Program-made: the position numbers and the translations under genes
Notes under the pieces: generated by a model
The model's input: only the letters and a program-made list of their open reading frames with translations
Told to the model about the DNA's origin: nothing
Databases searched by the model: none
DNA from: Flavobacteriaceae bacterium
GTDB taxonomy: Bacteria > Bacteroidota > Bacteroidia > Flavobacteriales > Flavobacteriaceae
Length of the DNA: 9,059 bases
NCBI GenBank assembly: GCA_947443815.1
Contig: CANEXR010000101.1
Coordinates: forward strand, 1 to 9,059
Reading direction: 5' to 3'
Shown: one piece after another, positions 1 through 7,802 of the stretch
How positions within the stretch are numbered: the stretch's first letter is position 1
Layout of the letters: every line of letters begins with the position of its first letter

Positions 1-144
1 AATCGAGGTTTGTTATAAATGATAGTTTTAGGTTAATTATTTATCAATTTTATAACATTTTATTCAATAAAAAAAATAAACTGTAAAAAAATATTAAAAT
101 TTATGACTTATGCTTTATAGCTCTTTGTTATTGTAAGATTGCAA

Positions 145-651
145 TTATTTGAGGGATGTAATTTGATATAGTGCAATACTTGTGGCTTGTACAACATTCA
201 TACTGCTGTTTTTTCCATACATAGTGATGTGTACAATTTGGTTTGAGGCTGCTAAAAGGCCATCACAAATACCATTTTTTTCATTTCCAATAATCAAAGC
301 TATTTTTTTTGAAAAAGGAATTACAATTTCTTTAATAGATTTGCTACAATCAGTAATCTCTAAAGAAATTATTTCATAATTATTATTGCATAAATAAGCA
401 ATTAATTGTTCGGTTTGTTCAATTATAGAATAAGGAACATTTAAATGGGTGTTTCGAGATGTCTTATTTATTTTTCTGAGGTTTAAAGGAATGTCTTTAC
501 CAACAAAAATAATTTTTTCAACACCAAAAGCTTCACTAATTCTGAAAAGAGAACCGATGTTTTCTTGAAAAGAAATGTGATCACATACCAAAACAATTGG
601 AAACATCTTTATTTCAAATAAAATTTCGTCATGTTTAAGTTGCTTTGGCAT
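145..651 (-). CDS. SpoU/TrmH-family RNA 2'-O-methyltransferase (SPOUT)
   Basis: A 168-residue protein consisting of little more than the SPOUT (alpha/beta knot) catalytic domain, which in this family transfers a methyl group from S-adenosylmethionine to a ribose 2'-OH in tRNA or rRNA. All three SpoU motifs are visible: N31-I-G-S-L-F-R37 (motif 1, with the conserved Asn and Arg), the I-G-N-E loop around G122-E124 (motif 2), and S149-S-M-N-V-V-Q-A156 (motif 3), which forms the knot and SAM site. No L30e-like or other RNA-binding extension is present, so the target base cannot be named. I chose the ATG at 651-649. The reading frame could also begin one codon earlier at a TTG, but the ATG is the stronger start. 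The start lies 4 nt after the stop of the DUF4159 gene, which suggests translational coupling as the last gene of the operon. Family assignment is firm; the substrate is unknown. Confidence 0.93.
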   Translation of the reverse strand: MPKQLKHDEILFEIKMFPIVLVCDHISFQENIGSLFRISEAFGVEKIIFVGKDIPLNLRKINKTSRNTHLNVPYSIIEQTEQLIAYLCNNNYEIISLEITDCSKSIKEIVIPFSKKIALIIGNEKNGICDGLLAASNQIVHITMYGKNSSMNVVQATSIALYQITSLK

Positions 652-655
652 CAAT

Positions 656-1294
656 CTAATTGGTAAAAATATAATTCATGATATTGGCACCCATTTTTAA
701 TGCTTTTTCTCTTATTTCAAGGGGATCATTATTTACTTCCGCATCTTCCCAACCATCTCCCAAATCACATTCATAAGTATAAAGTAATACTAATCGATTT
801 TTTATAAAAATACCAAAGGCCTGCGCTCGTTTTCCATCATGTTCATGTATTTTGGGTAATCCATCAGGGAAAAAATAAGGTTTTTGAAAAATAACATGAT
901 TAGCAGGGATTTCGACTAATTCGTCCGTTGGAAATATTTTTTTAATTTCCTTACCGATATATTGATTCATCCCATAATTATCATCGATGTGCAAAAAACC
1001 ACCGCCTAATAAATAGTTTCTTAGGTTGTAAGTGTCTGAATCGCTGAAAACTACATTTCCATGGCCAGTCATATGGATGTATGGATAGGAAAATAAATCG
1101 GGACTACTAAGTTCAACTGTTGCAGGTTTAGGCTTTATTTTAGTGTTGATGTTTGCGTTGCAATATTTTATTAAATTGGGTAATGAGGTAGGATTTGCAT
1201 ACCAATCACCACCACCACTATATTTTACAAGTGCAATTTCTTGTGAATAACAATTGATAATAGTAAAAAGAAAAAGGAAATATAATTTTTTCAT
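656..1294 (-). CDS. DUF4159-family exported protein
   Basis: A 212-residue protein that I recognise as a DUF4159 domain protein; the family has no established biochemical function. Residues 1-18 (MKKLYFLFLFTIINCYSQ) form a signal peptide: two lysines, a hydrophobic core, and a Y-S-Q-E end typical of flavobacterial signal peptidase I sites. The Cys in I-N-C-Y is a poor lipobox, so a lipoprotein is less likely. The mature part carries the family's glycine-rich motifs: Y-S-G-G-G-D-W-Y just after the signal, H-M-T-G-H-G mid-protein, L-G-G-G-F-L-H-I-D-D, and E-C-D-L-G-D-G-W near the C-terminus. The fold is probably Rossmann- or glutamine-amidotransferase-like (inference). It begins 20 nt after rsmE, without a clear Shine-Dalgarno, and ends 4 nt before the SpoU methyltransferase start. 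An exported protein between two RNA methyltransferases gives no direct hint of its role. Confidence 0.9.
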   Translation of the reverse strand: MKKLYFLFLFTIINCYSQEIALVKYSGGGDWYANPTSLPNLIKYCNANINTKIKPKPATVELSSPDLFSYPYIHMTGHGNVVFSDSDTYNLRNYLLGGGFLHIDDNYGMNQYIGKEIKKIFPTDELVEIPANHVIFQKPYFFPDGLPKIHEHDGKRAQAFGIFIKNRLVLLYTYECDLGDGWEDAEVNNDPLEIREKALKMGANIMNYIFTN

Positions 1295-1314
1295 AATGAT
1301 GAAATCTAAAACAG

Positions 1315-2022
1315 TTATTTTTCATTAACAAAGACAACACTATGGCATGCAATAATTGCAGCAGTTTCAGTTCGTAATCTTGTATTGCCTAATGAAACTG
1401 GGATAAAATTATTTTCAAGGGCTAATGTAATTTCCTTTTCCGAAAAATCACCTTCTGGTCCAATAAGCATAGTTACATTTTCATTAGGTTTCAAAATAGA
1501 TTTTAGTGTTTTCTTATCCGTTTCTTCACAATGAGCAATTAATTTAATACCGTTATTTTGTAATTTAATAAATTCTTTAAAGGGAATTGCTGGATTTAAT
1601 TTTGGCAGGAACAATTCATTCGATTGTTTCATTGCAGCTAAAATAATTTTATCAAATCGGTCATTATTTACCACTTTTCTTTCGGAGCGATCACAAATAA
1701 TAGGTGTGATTTCATGAATTCCAATTTCGGTTACTTTTTCTAAAAACCATTCATACCTGTCGTTCATTTTTGTTGGAGCAACAGCTAAGTGTAGTTTGAA
1801 TTTAGACTCATCTTTCTGTTCAAAAGAAAGTATTTTGACGGTACATTTATTGTCTGACGCTAAAGTAATTTCTGTTTCAAAAAGACAACCTAAACCGTTG
1901 GTTACAAATAAAATATCGGTATCTTTTTTTCGTAATACTTTAATAATATGCTTGCTCTCTTCTTTGTCAAAAGAAAAAGTTTTAGTAGTTTCGTTTATGG
2001 TTGGATTGTAAAATAATTGCAT
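1315..2022 (-). CDS. rsmE: 16S rRNA (uracil(1498)-N3)-methyltransferase RsmE
   Basis: A 235-residue protein of the usual RsmE length. RsmE methylates N3 of U1498 (E. coli numbering) in helix 44 of 16S rRNA, in the decoding region of the 30S subunit, using S-adenosylmethionine. The N-terminal PUA-like domain shows H25-I-I-K-V-L-R31, matching the family's HxxxVLR signature. The C-terminal SPOUT domain shows K-V-T-E-I-G, the D-R-S-E-R-K segment, G188-P-E-G191 and L216-R-T-E-T-A221, which build the SAM-binding knot. The residue after GPEG is Asp (GPEGDFS) rather than the Gly common in proteobacteria; I regard this as lineage variation. The ATG start lies 3 nt after the tsaD stop (TAA-ATT-ATG), so the two genes are probably translationally coupled. 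The next gene, a DUF4159 protein, follows after 20 nt. Confidence 0.97.
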   Translation of the reverse strand: MQLFYNPTINETTKTFSFDKEESKHIIKVLRKKDTDILFVTNGLGCLFETEITLASDNKCTVKILSFEQKDESKFKLHLAVAPTKMNDRYEWFLEKVTEIGIHEITPIICDRSERKVVNNDRFDKIILAAMKQSNELFLPKLNPAIPFKEFIKLQNNGIKLIAHCEETDKKTLKSILKPNENVTMLIGPEGDFSEKEITLALENNFIPVSLGNTRLRTETAAIIACHSVVFVNEK

Positions 2023-2025
2023 AAT

Positions 2026-3048
2026 TTAAAATTGAATTCGTGCTTTTGAAACTACAGATGCCGCTTCAAAATTTTGAGTTAAAAACTTTTGATAACCTAC
2101 AATTCCAATCATTGCAGCATTGTCAGTTGTGTATTCGAATTTGGGTATAAAGGTTTTCCAACCGTATTTATGTTCGGTTTCTTTTAATGTATTTCTAATT
2201 CCTGAATTGGCAGAAACGCCTCCTCCTATAGCAATTTGTTTAATTCCAGTTTCGGCAACGGCTAGTTTTAATTTATCCATCAGAATTGCTATAATTGTAT
2301 ATTGAATCGAAGCACAAATATCATTTAAATTTTCAGTAATAAAATCGGGATTTTCTAATTTTTTCTTTTGTATAAAATAGAGAATAGCTGTTTTTAATCC
2401 TGAAAAACTAAAGTCTAATCCAGCAACTTTAGGTTTAGTGAATGCAAATGCTTTTGGATTACCCAATTGGGCATATTTATCCACTAATGGACCCCCGGGA
2501 TAGGGAAGACCTAATATTTTTGCACTTTTATCAAAAGCTTCACCAACAGCATCATCAGTAGTTTCGCCAATAATTGTCATTTCAAAAAAACTATCGACTC
2601 TTACAATTTGTGTATGGCCACCACTTATAGTCAAAGCTAAAAACGGAAAACTCGGTTTGTCAAATCCTTCCTCATCAATAAAATGGGCCAAAATATGTGC
2701 CTGCATGTGATTCACAGCAATTAGAGGGATCTGTAGTGCTAAGGACAAAGATTTAGCAAAGGAACTACCCACTAGAAGAGACCCCATAAGTCCTGGACCT
2801 TGGGTAAAGGCAATTGCAGACAACTGTTCTTTTTGTATCTTTGCTTTTTTAAGGGCGGCATCAATTACGGGAACAATGTTTTGTTGATGGGCTCTTGAAG
2901 CTAATTCAGGGACTACACCACCATATTGATTGTGGATAAGTTGATTAGCAACAACATTTGAGAGTACTTTGTCGTTATGTAAAACGGCTGCCGCAGTATC
3001 GTCACAAGAACTTTCGATAGCAAGAATAAAAACCTCGGGATTTTGCAT
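2026..3048 (-). CDS. tsaD: tRNA N6-threonylcarbamoyladenosine transferase TsaD
   Basis: TsaD (formerly Gcp/YgjD) transfers the threonylcarbamoyl group from threonylcarbamoyl-AMP to A37 of ANN-decoding tRNAs, working with TsaB and TsaE in the cytoplasm; TsaC makes the donor. The Kae1/TsaD ASKHA fold is clear: I-E-S-S-C-D-D-T (residues 11-18), the metal-binding H114-M-Q-A-H118, S142-G-G-H-T146, the later G-G-G-V-S-A-N-S-G nucleotide loop, and T-D309-N-A-A, whose Asp is the third metal ligand. The bacterial HMEGH core is HMQAH here, with both ligands kept. The frame is open up to a TTG at 3081-3079. I prefer the ATG at 3048, which gives 340 residues, the normal family length; homologues begin just before the (N)PE-x-(Y/F)-I-L-A-I-E-S-S segment. 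It is the first gene of the minus-strand operon, divergent from tamB, and rsmE follows after 3 nt. Confidence 0.97.
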   Translation of the reverse strand: MQNPEVFILAIESSCDDTAAAVLHNDKVLSNVVANQLIHNQYGGVVPELASRAHQQNIVPVIDAALKKAKIQKEQLSAIAFTQGPGLMGSLLVGSSFAKSLSLALQIPLIAVNHMQAHILAHFIDEEGFDKPSFPFLALTISGGHTQIVRVDSFFEMTIIGETTDDAVGEAFDKSAKILGLPYPGGPLVDKYAQLGNPKAFAFTKPKVAGLDFSFSGLKTAILYFIQKKKLENPDFITENLNDICASIQYTIIAILMDKLKLAVAETGIKQIAIGGGVSANSGIRNTLKETEHKYGWKTFIPKFEYTTDNAAMIGIVGYQKFLTQNFEAASVVSKARIQF

Positions 3049-3069
3049 ATAAAGGCACAAATTTTGATT

Positions 3070-3077
3070 TATATTTG
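3070..3077 (+). promoter_or_regulatory. Candidate Bacteroidota -7 box for tamB
   Basis: TATATTTG is an exact match to the TAnnTTTG -7 element recognised by the primary sigma factor of Flavobacterium and relatives. A TTG at 3043-3045 could act as the -33 element, but the 24-nt spacing is at the long edge of what is accepted. Transcription would begin around 3084, leaving a leader of about 100 nt before the tamB coding region. The motif is short and the region AT-rich, so a chance match is possible. Confidence 0.4.
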
Positions 3078-3104
3078 GCAATCTGTTTTAAAAATTGCAG
3101 AAGC

Positions 3105-3112
3105 CAAAATTA
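3105..3112 (-). promoter_or_regulatory. Candidate Bacteroidota -7 box for the tsaD operon
   Basis: Read on the minus strand this is TAATTTTG, an exact TAnnTTTG match, about 57 nt upstream of the tsaD ATG at 3048. I see no TTG at the expected distance for a -33 element; the nearest is about 36 nt away. It faces the plus-strand candidate at 3070-3077, so both transcripts would start inside the same 15-20 bp. The match is exact, but without a -33 partner the confidence is modest. Confidence 0.35.
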
Positions 3113-3184
3113 AAGAATTTTTATTAAAGGCATTGCTGATTCCTTAGCCAAATTAGAATTTCAAAAAATTAAAAATAAAAGAGT

Positions 3185-6100
3185 ATCAAAAAAACAAAAA
3201 AAATAGTATTTCGTTCTCTACTTGGACTAATCCTACTTTTACTGGTTCTTGGAATTGCTTTGACATTGCCCTTTGTTCAAACCAAGATTGCGCAGTATTT
3301 TATGCGCAGTATTAATGAAGATTTTGGCACCCATATTTCAATAGATGAAGTTGCCGTGTCTGTTTTTGGGGGAGTCAAATTTAAAAAAGTCTTAATTTTA
3401 GATCATCATAAAGATACTTTGATTTATGCAGATCGAATCAAAACTAGTATTTTGGACGGAAAAAAATTGCTAGATGGTGATTTACTTTTTGGAGAATTGC
3501 GATTGCATCAATTGCTTTTTAATCTGAAGACTTATAAAAATGAAAAACAGACCAATTTAGATATATTTATTAATGCTTTTGGAGTTAGCAAAAAGCCATC
3601 GGTAAAACACTTTTTATTAACAGCTAAAGAAGCATATATTACCAATGGCCATTTTATTTTAACGGACGAAAACAGAGAAATTCCTAAAGATGTTGATTTT
3701 ACTAATCTTAATGCATATATCACAGATTTTAAACTCTATGGCCCTGATGTAAATACAACTATTCATAAAATGTCGTTCCTTGACCATCGCGGTTTATATG
3801 TTGAAAATTTGAGTTCTATATTTAGTTATACCAAAAAACAAATAAAACTCGAAAAATTAGATTTAGCAACCAAAGAATCTAATATAAAAGGAACTGTTAT
3901 TCTAAAATATAAAATTGAAGATTTTTCGAATTTTACTAATAAAGTGAAGTTTGATGTTGTTTTAGAACCTTCTGTTTTAGCTTCGAATGACATACGATGT
4001 TTTTATAAAGAGTTGGGCAAGAATCAACTTTTTTATGCACGAGCCATAATCAAAGGAACTCTAAATGATTTGAAGGTAACAAAATTACGTTTGGTTGACT
4101 CCAATAAATCACATATCATTGGAGCAATACATTTCAAAAATCTATTCCCCAAAAAGGAACAAAAATTCTACATGAATGGAAAGTTTGATAGACTTTCTTC
4201 AAATTATGATGATTTAGTCCTATTGCTTCCAAATGTTTTAGGTAAAAAATTGCCTGCGAGATTGAAAAAATTAGGTGATTTTAATATAATTGGTAATGCT
4301 AAAATTACGACAACAGACCTCGATGCTAATTTTAAAATGACTACTGCTTTAGGGAAAGTAGCTTCAGATTTAGTAATGAAAAATATGGACTTTATTGATA
4401 AAGCTTCTTATTTGGGAAATGTAGTTTTAGAAAATTTTGATATTGGAAACTTTTTAGACAATAAAGATTTAAGCCATGTGAGTTTGAATTTAGATGTTGA
4501 TGGAAAAGGTTTTTCTGAAAAATATTTGAATACATCCATAAAAGGGGATATAACTCAAATGGATTATAATCAGTATAGTTATCATAATATTGTCATAAAC
4601 GGTAATTTTAAAATGCCAATTTATAAAGGGCAAATTGCTATAAATGACCCTAATCTTGAGATGAACTTTGACGGATTAGTTGATTTGAGTAAAAAGGACA
4701 GTAAGTATGATTTTCATATAAATATAGAAAATGCAGATTTAAATAAATTAAAGTTTGTAAGTGATAAGACCTCTCTTCTCAAAGCTGATATCATCGTTCA
4801 AGTCTCAGGCAATACAGTGGATAATTTGCAAGGAGATGTTTTTATAAAAAAAGCAACTTATCAAAACGTGAAGTCAACTTATTTCTTTGAAGATTTTGAT
4901 GTGAAATCTAGTTTTGATGCCGATAAAGTAAGAACAATAACTGTAAATTCCCCTGATATTGTTGAAGGTCAGATTGTTGGTAAATACCAATTTAATCAAT
5001 TGAAAACTTTAATGAGGAATTCTTTAGGAAGTCTTTATACAAATTTTAAACCCCAGAAAGTCAAAAAAGGACAGTTTTTAAAATTTGATTTTACCATTTA
5101 CAGTAAGATCGTTGAAATTTTATATCCAGAAATAGCAATTGGTTCAAATACTGTTGTGAAAGGAAATCTTAATTCCGATACTAATGAGTTCAAACTTAAT
5201 TTTAATTCTCCTCAGATTGTTGCTTCAAAAAATACATTTGATAACATAAGAGTTACTATCGATAATAAAAATCCTTTGTATAACGCCTATATTGAGCTAG
5301 ATAGTATAAAAACTAAGTATTATAAGATTCGGGATTTTAGTTTGATAAATGTGACTATGAAGGACACTTTATACTTTCGTTCTGAGTTTAAAGGAGGACA
5401 AAAAGGAGAAGATTATTACAATTTAAATTTATATCATACCATTAATAAGGACAATAATAATGTTATTGGAATTAGCAAATCTGAAATGAAATTCAAAGAT
5501 TATTTATGGTTTTTGAATGAAAATGAAACGCCCAATAATCAAATCGTATTTGATAAAGCATTTAAAAATTTTGCAATTGACGACATTGTGTTATCACATG
5601 AAAATCAAAAAATTGAACTCAAAGGGCTACTGAAAGGTAATCTTTTCAAAGATCTTAAATTGAGTTTTAAAGATGTCGATTTGAATAAAATTACTCCCGA
5701 AAATAATAAATTTGTTTTTGAAGGAAATATAAATGGGAATGTAGATTTTAAGCAAAACAATAGTGTATATCAACCGACTGCGGCATTGATAATTGATAAT
5801 TTGAGCTTGAATAAAACAAAATTAGGGATATTAAATTTTAATATTGTCGGAGATGAAAACCTCAGGAAGTTTACCATCAATTCTTCACTCGAAAATGAAA
5901 ATATAGAATCATTCAATGCTGATGGGAGTTTTGAAATTGTCAACAAAGAAACAATCTTAGATTTAAGACTAAAATTAGATAAATTTAATTTAGCAACTTT
6001 AGATCCTTTGGGCGGAGATGTACTTTCTAACATAAGAGGTTTTGCATCTGGGAATTCAACAATTGAAGGAAATCTCCAAAAACCTCAAATTAATGGACGA

Positions 6101-7678
6101 CTTTATGTTGATGATGCAGGAATTGGAATTCCATATCTTAATACTGATTATCAGCTCAGTAATAAAACGATTGTAGATTTAACTGACGAAAAATTCTTGT
6201 TCAGAAATAATTTACTCACGGATACAAAGTATGGTACAAAAGGAATTTTGAATGGTAGTGTTGAGCATAATAATTTTTCGGATTGGAAACTTGACTTAGC
6301 TATAAATTCTAAAAAACTATTGGCTTTGGATACAAAAGATAGTGAAGATGCAGCCTATTTTGGAACAGCTTTCATTAATGGAACTGCAACGATTAAAGGA
6401 CCAACAGCTAATTTATTTATTAAAGTTGATGCAAAATCAGAAAAAGGAACTTCTATAAAAATTCCAATCAATAATGCCGAAAGCGTTAGTGATAATAGCT
6501 CGCTTCATTTTGTAACATCCAAAGAAAAGTACAATATCAAAAATGGTATTGTTGAAAACACTAGGAATTATAATGGGCTTGAACTTGAATTTGACTTTGA
6601 TATCACCCCAGATGCTGAGGTTGAAGTTATTTTGGATAGAAATACAGGGCATGGTATGAAAGGAAAAGGATTTGGTTCTCTTTTATTCAAGATAAATACC
6701 TTAGGTAAATTTAATATGTGGGGCGATTTTCAAGCTTATGAAGGGACCTATAATTTTAAATATGGAGGACTTATTGATAAAAAATTTGCTGTTAAAAAAG
6801 GTGGGTCAATTTCTTGGGAAGGAAATCCTATGCGAGCGCAATTAAACTTGGAGGCAGTATATAAAACCACCGCTAATCCAGCAGTATTATTAGAAAATTC
6901 ATCTTTTAATTCAAAAGTGCCAGTTGAGGTAGTAATTGGTATTAGAGGAGATTTAATGAGTCCTGAACCCGATTTTGATATTGAATTTCCAACGGTTAGT
7001 AATGTTTTGAAGTCAGAAATACAATATAAATTAAACGACAAAGATGTAAGACAGACTCAAGCTTTATTTCTACTCTCATCAGGAGGTTTTTTGAGTCCTG
7101 AAGGAGTTAATCAGTCTGATTTTTTATCAGGAAGTTTATTTGAAACAGCATCTAGTTTACTGGGAGATATTATACAGTCAGAGGACGATAAATTCCAAGT
7201 CGGAATCAATGTTATAGGTGCAGATAAGCGTATTGGAAAAGAAACTGATGGGAGATTTGTGGCTACAATTTCGTCAAAAATAAATGAAAGAATTACAATT
7301 AATGGAAAAGTGGGGGTTCCTTTTGGAGGAATTAATGAATCTGCAATAGTTGGTGATGTTGAAGTTTTATATCGGGTAAATGATGATGGGACAATGAATT
7401 TAAGGCTTTTTAACAAAGAAAATGATATCAACTATATTGGGCAAGGAATTGGATATACTCAGGGTGTCGGAGTATCTTATGAAGTGGATTTTGATACCTT
7501 TAAGGAATTGGTTAATAAAATATTTAAAAATCATAAATTAGAAAGAGCTATTAAAATTGATAATACAGATGACGATTCTAATTTATCGCCTGATTTTATC
7601 AATTTTTCTAATTCGAAGAAATCAAACCAAAAAAGCCCTAAAATCAATCAGGAAGCTACTATTCCTGAAGAAGACTAA
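3185..7678 (+). CDS. tamB: Translocation/assembly module protein TamB (AsmA-like, DUF490)
   Basis: A giant envelope protein, about 1497 residues from ATC 3185 or 1472 from TTG 3260. TamB-like proteins are anchored in the inner membrane and span the periplasm as a long beta-groove; they act in outer-membrane protein assembly and, as AsmA-like proteins, lipid transport. The frame is open from 3179. Residues about 8-28 from the ATC form a hydrophobic anchor (LLGLILLLLVLGIALTL) after a basic M/I-K-K-T-K-K end. Repetitive beta-rich AsmA-like sequence fills the middle. The C-terminal TamB domain lies near residues 1150-1450 (G-G-S-I-S-W-E-G around 1206), followed by a charged tail rich in Asn, Ser, Lys and Asp. 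No ATG, GTG or TTG precedes the anchor, and the first conventional start (TTG 3260) would remove most of it. ATC 3185 as start is my inference. The gene is divergent from tsaD; no TamA/TamL partner is in the window. Family call firm, 5' end uncertain. Confidence 0.93.
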   Translation: MKKTKKIVFRSLLGLILLLLVLGIALTLPFVQTKIAQYFMRSINEDFGTHISIDEVAVSVFGGVKFKKVLILDHHKDTLIYADRIKTSILDGKKLLDGDLLFGELRLHQLLFNLKTYKNEKQTNLDIFINAFGVSKKPSVKHFLLTAKEAYITNGHFILTDENREIPKDVDFTNLNAYITDFKLYGPDVNTTIHKMSFLDHRGLYVENLSSIFSYTKKQIKLEKLDLATKESNIKGTVILKYKIEDFSNFTNKVKFDVVLEPSVLASNDIRCFYKELGKNQLFYARAIIKGTLNDLKVTKLRLVDSNKSHIIGAIHFKNLFPKKEQKFYMNGKFDRLSSNYDDLVLLLPNVLGKKLPARLKKLGDFNIIGNAKITTTDLDANFKMTTALGKVASDLVMKNMDFIDKASYLGNVVLENFDIGNFLDNKDLSHVSLNLDVDGKGFSEKYLNTSIKGDITQMDYNQYSYHNIVINGNFKMPIYKGQIAINDPNLEMNFDGLVDLSKKDSKYDFHINIENADLNKLKFVSDKTSLLKADIIVQVSGNTVDNLQGDVFIKKATYQNVKSTYFFEDFDVKSSFDADKVRTITVNSPDIVEGQIVGKYQFNQLKTLMRNSLGSLYTNFKPQKVKKGQFLKFDFTIYSKIVEILYPEIAIGSNTVVKGNLNSDTNEFKLNFNSPQIVASKNTFDNIRVTIDNKNPLYNAYIELDSIKTKYYKIRDFSLINVTMKDTLYFRSEFKGGQKGEDYYNLNLYHTINKDNNNVIGISKSEMKFKDYLWFLNENETPNNQIVFDKAFKNFAIDDIVLSHENQKIELKGLLKGNLFKDLKLSFKDVDLNKITPENNKFVFEGNINGNVDFKQNNSVYQPTAALIIDNLSLNKTKLGILNFNIVGDENLRKFTINSSLENENIESFNADGSFEIVNKETILDLRLKLDKFNLATLDPLGGDVLSNIRGFASGNSTIEGNLQKPQINGRLYVDDAGIGIPYLNTDYQLSNKTIVDLTDEKFLFRNNLLTDTKYGTKGILNGSVEHNNFSDWKLDLAINSKKLLALDTKDSEDAAYFGTAFINGTATIKGPTANLFIKVDAKSEKGTSIKIPINNAESVSDNSSLHFVTSKEKYNIKNGIVENTRNYNGLELEFDFDITPDAEVEVILDRNTGHGMKGKGFGSLLFKINTLGKFNMWGDFQAYEGTYNFKYGGLIDKKFAVKKGGSISWEGNPMRAQLNLEAVYKTTANPAVLLENSSFNSKVPVEVVIGIRGDLMSPEPDFDIEFPTVSNVLKSEIQYKLNDKDVRQTQALFLLSSGGFLSPEGVNQSDFLSGSLFETASSLLGDIIQSEDDKFQVGINVIGADKRIGKETDGRFVATISSKINERITINGKVGVPFGGINESAIVGDVEVLYRVNDDGTMNLRLFNKENDINYIGQGIGYTQGVGVSYEVDFDTFKELVNKIFKNHKLERAIKIDNTDDDSNLSPDFINFSNSKKSNQKSPKINQEATIPEED

Positions 7679-7802
7679 ATGGAATCCCTTCCAGATTAAA
7701 TTAAAATATGAAATTTTTAAAACTCTATTTTAGTAAATTAAAATATTAAGATCTTTTTATCAATAACTACAAAGGTTTTGGAGCTATTTAAACAAAATTA
7801 AG

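Noticed and set aside
1..144. A plus-strand frame open from base 3 to a TAA at 84-86 might be the tail of an upstream gene; the rest of the stretch was also checked for a terminator of the minus-strand operon.
   Set aside because: Only about 28 low-complexity codons, with no recognisable protein sequence and no start in the window. No GC-rich hairpin followed by a T-run was found for the minus-strand transcript.
182..379. Plus-strand open frame of 65 codons opposite the SpoU methyltransferase gene.
   Set aside because: It is antisense to a gene with all its family motifs and has no homology I recognise. The same applies to the short plus-strand frames opposite rsmE and tsaD.
3046..3081. Longer tsaD starting at the TTG at 3081-3079.
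   Set aside because: The extra 11 residues lie outside the conserved family region, and the ATG at 3048 gives the usual TsaD length. The extension would also run through the candidate tamB promoter.
6748..7431. Antisense open frames of about 97 and 106 codons on the minus strand inside tamB, and shorter ones elsewhere in tamB.
   Set aside because: They are shadows of the well-supported tamB frame, with no recognisable domains, no promoter and atypical composition.
7680..7693. Hairpin TGGAA-TCCC-TTCCA right after the tamB stop as a terminator.
   Set aside because: The stem is only 5 bp with a 4-nt loop and no T-run follows.
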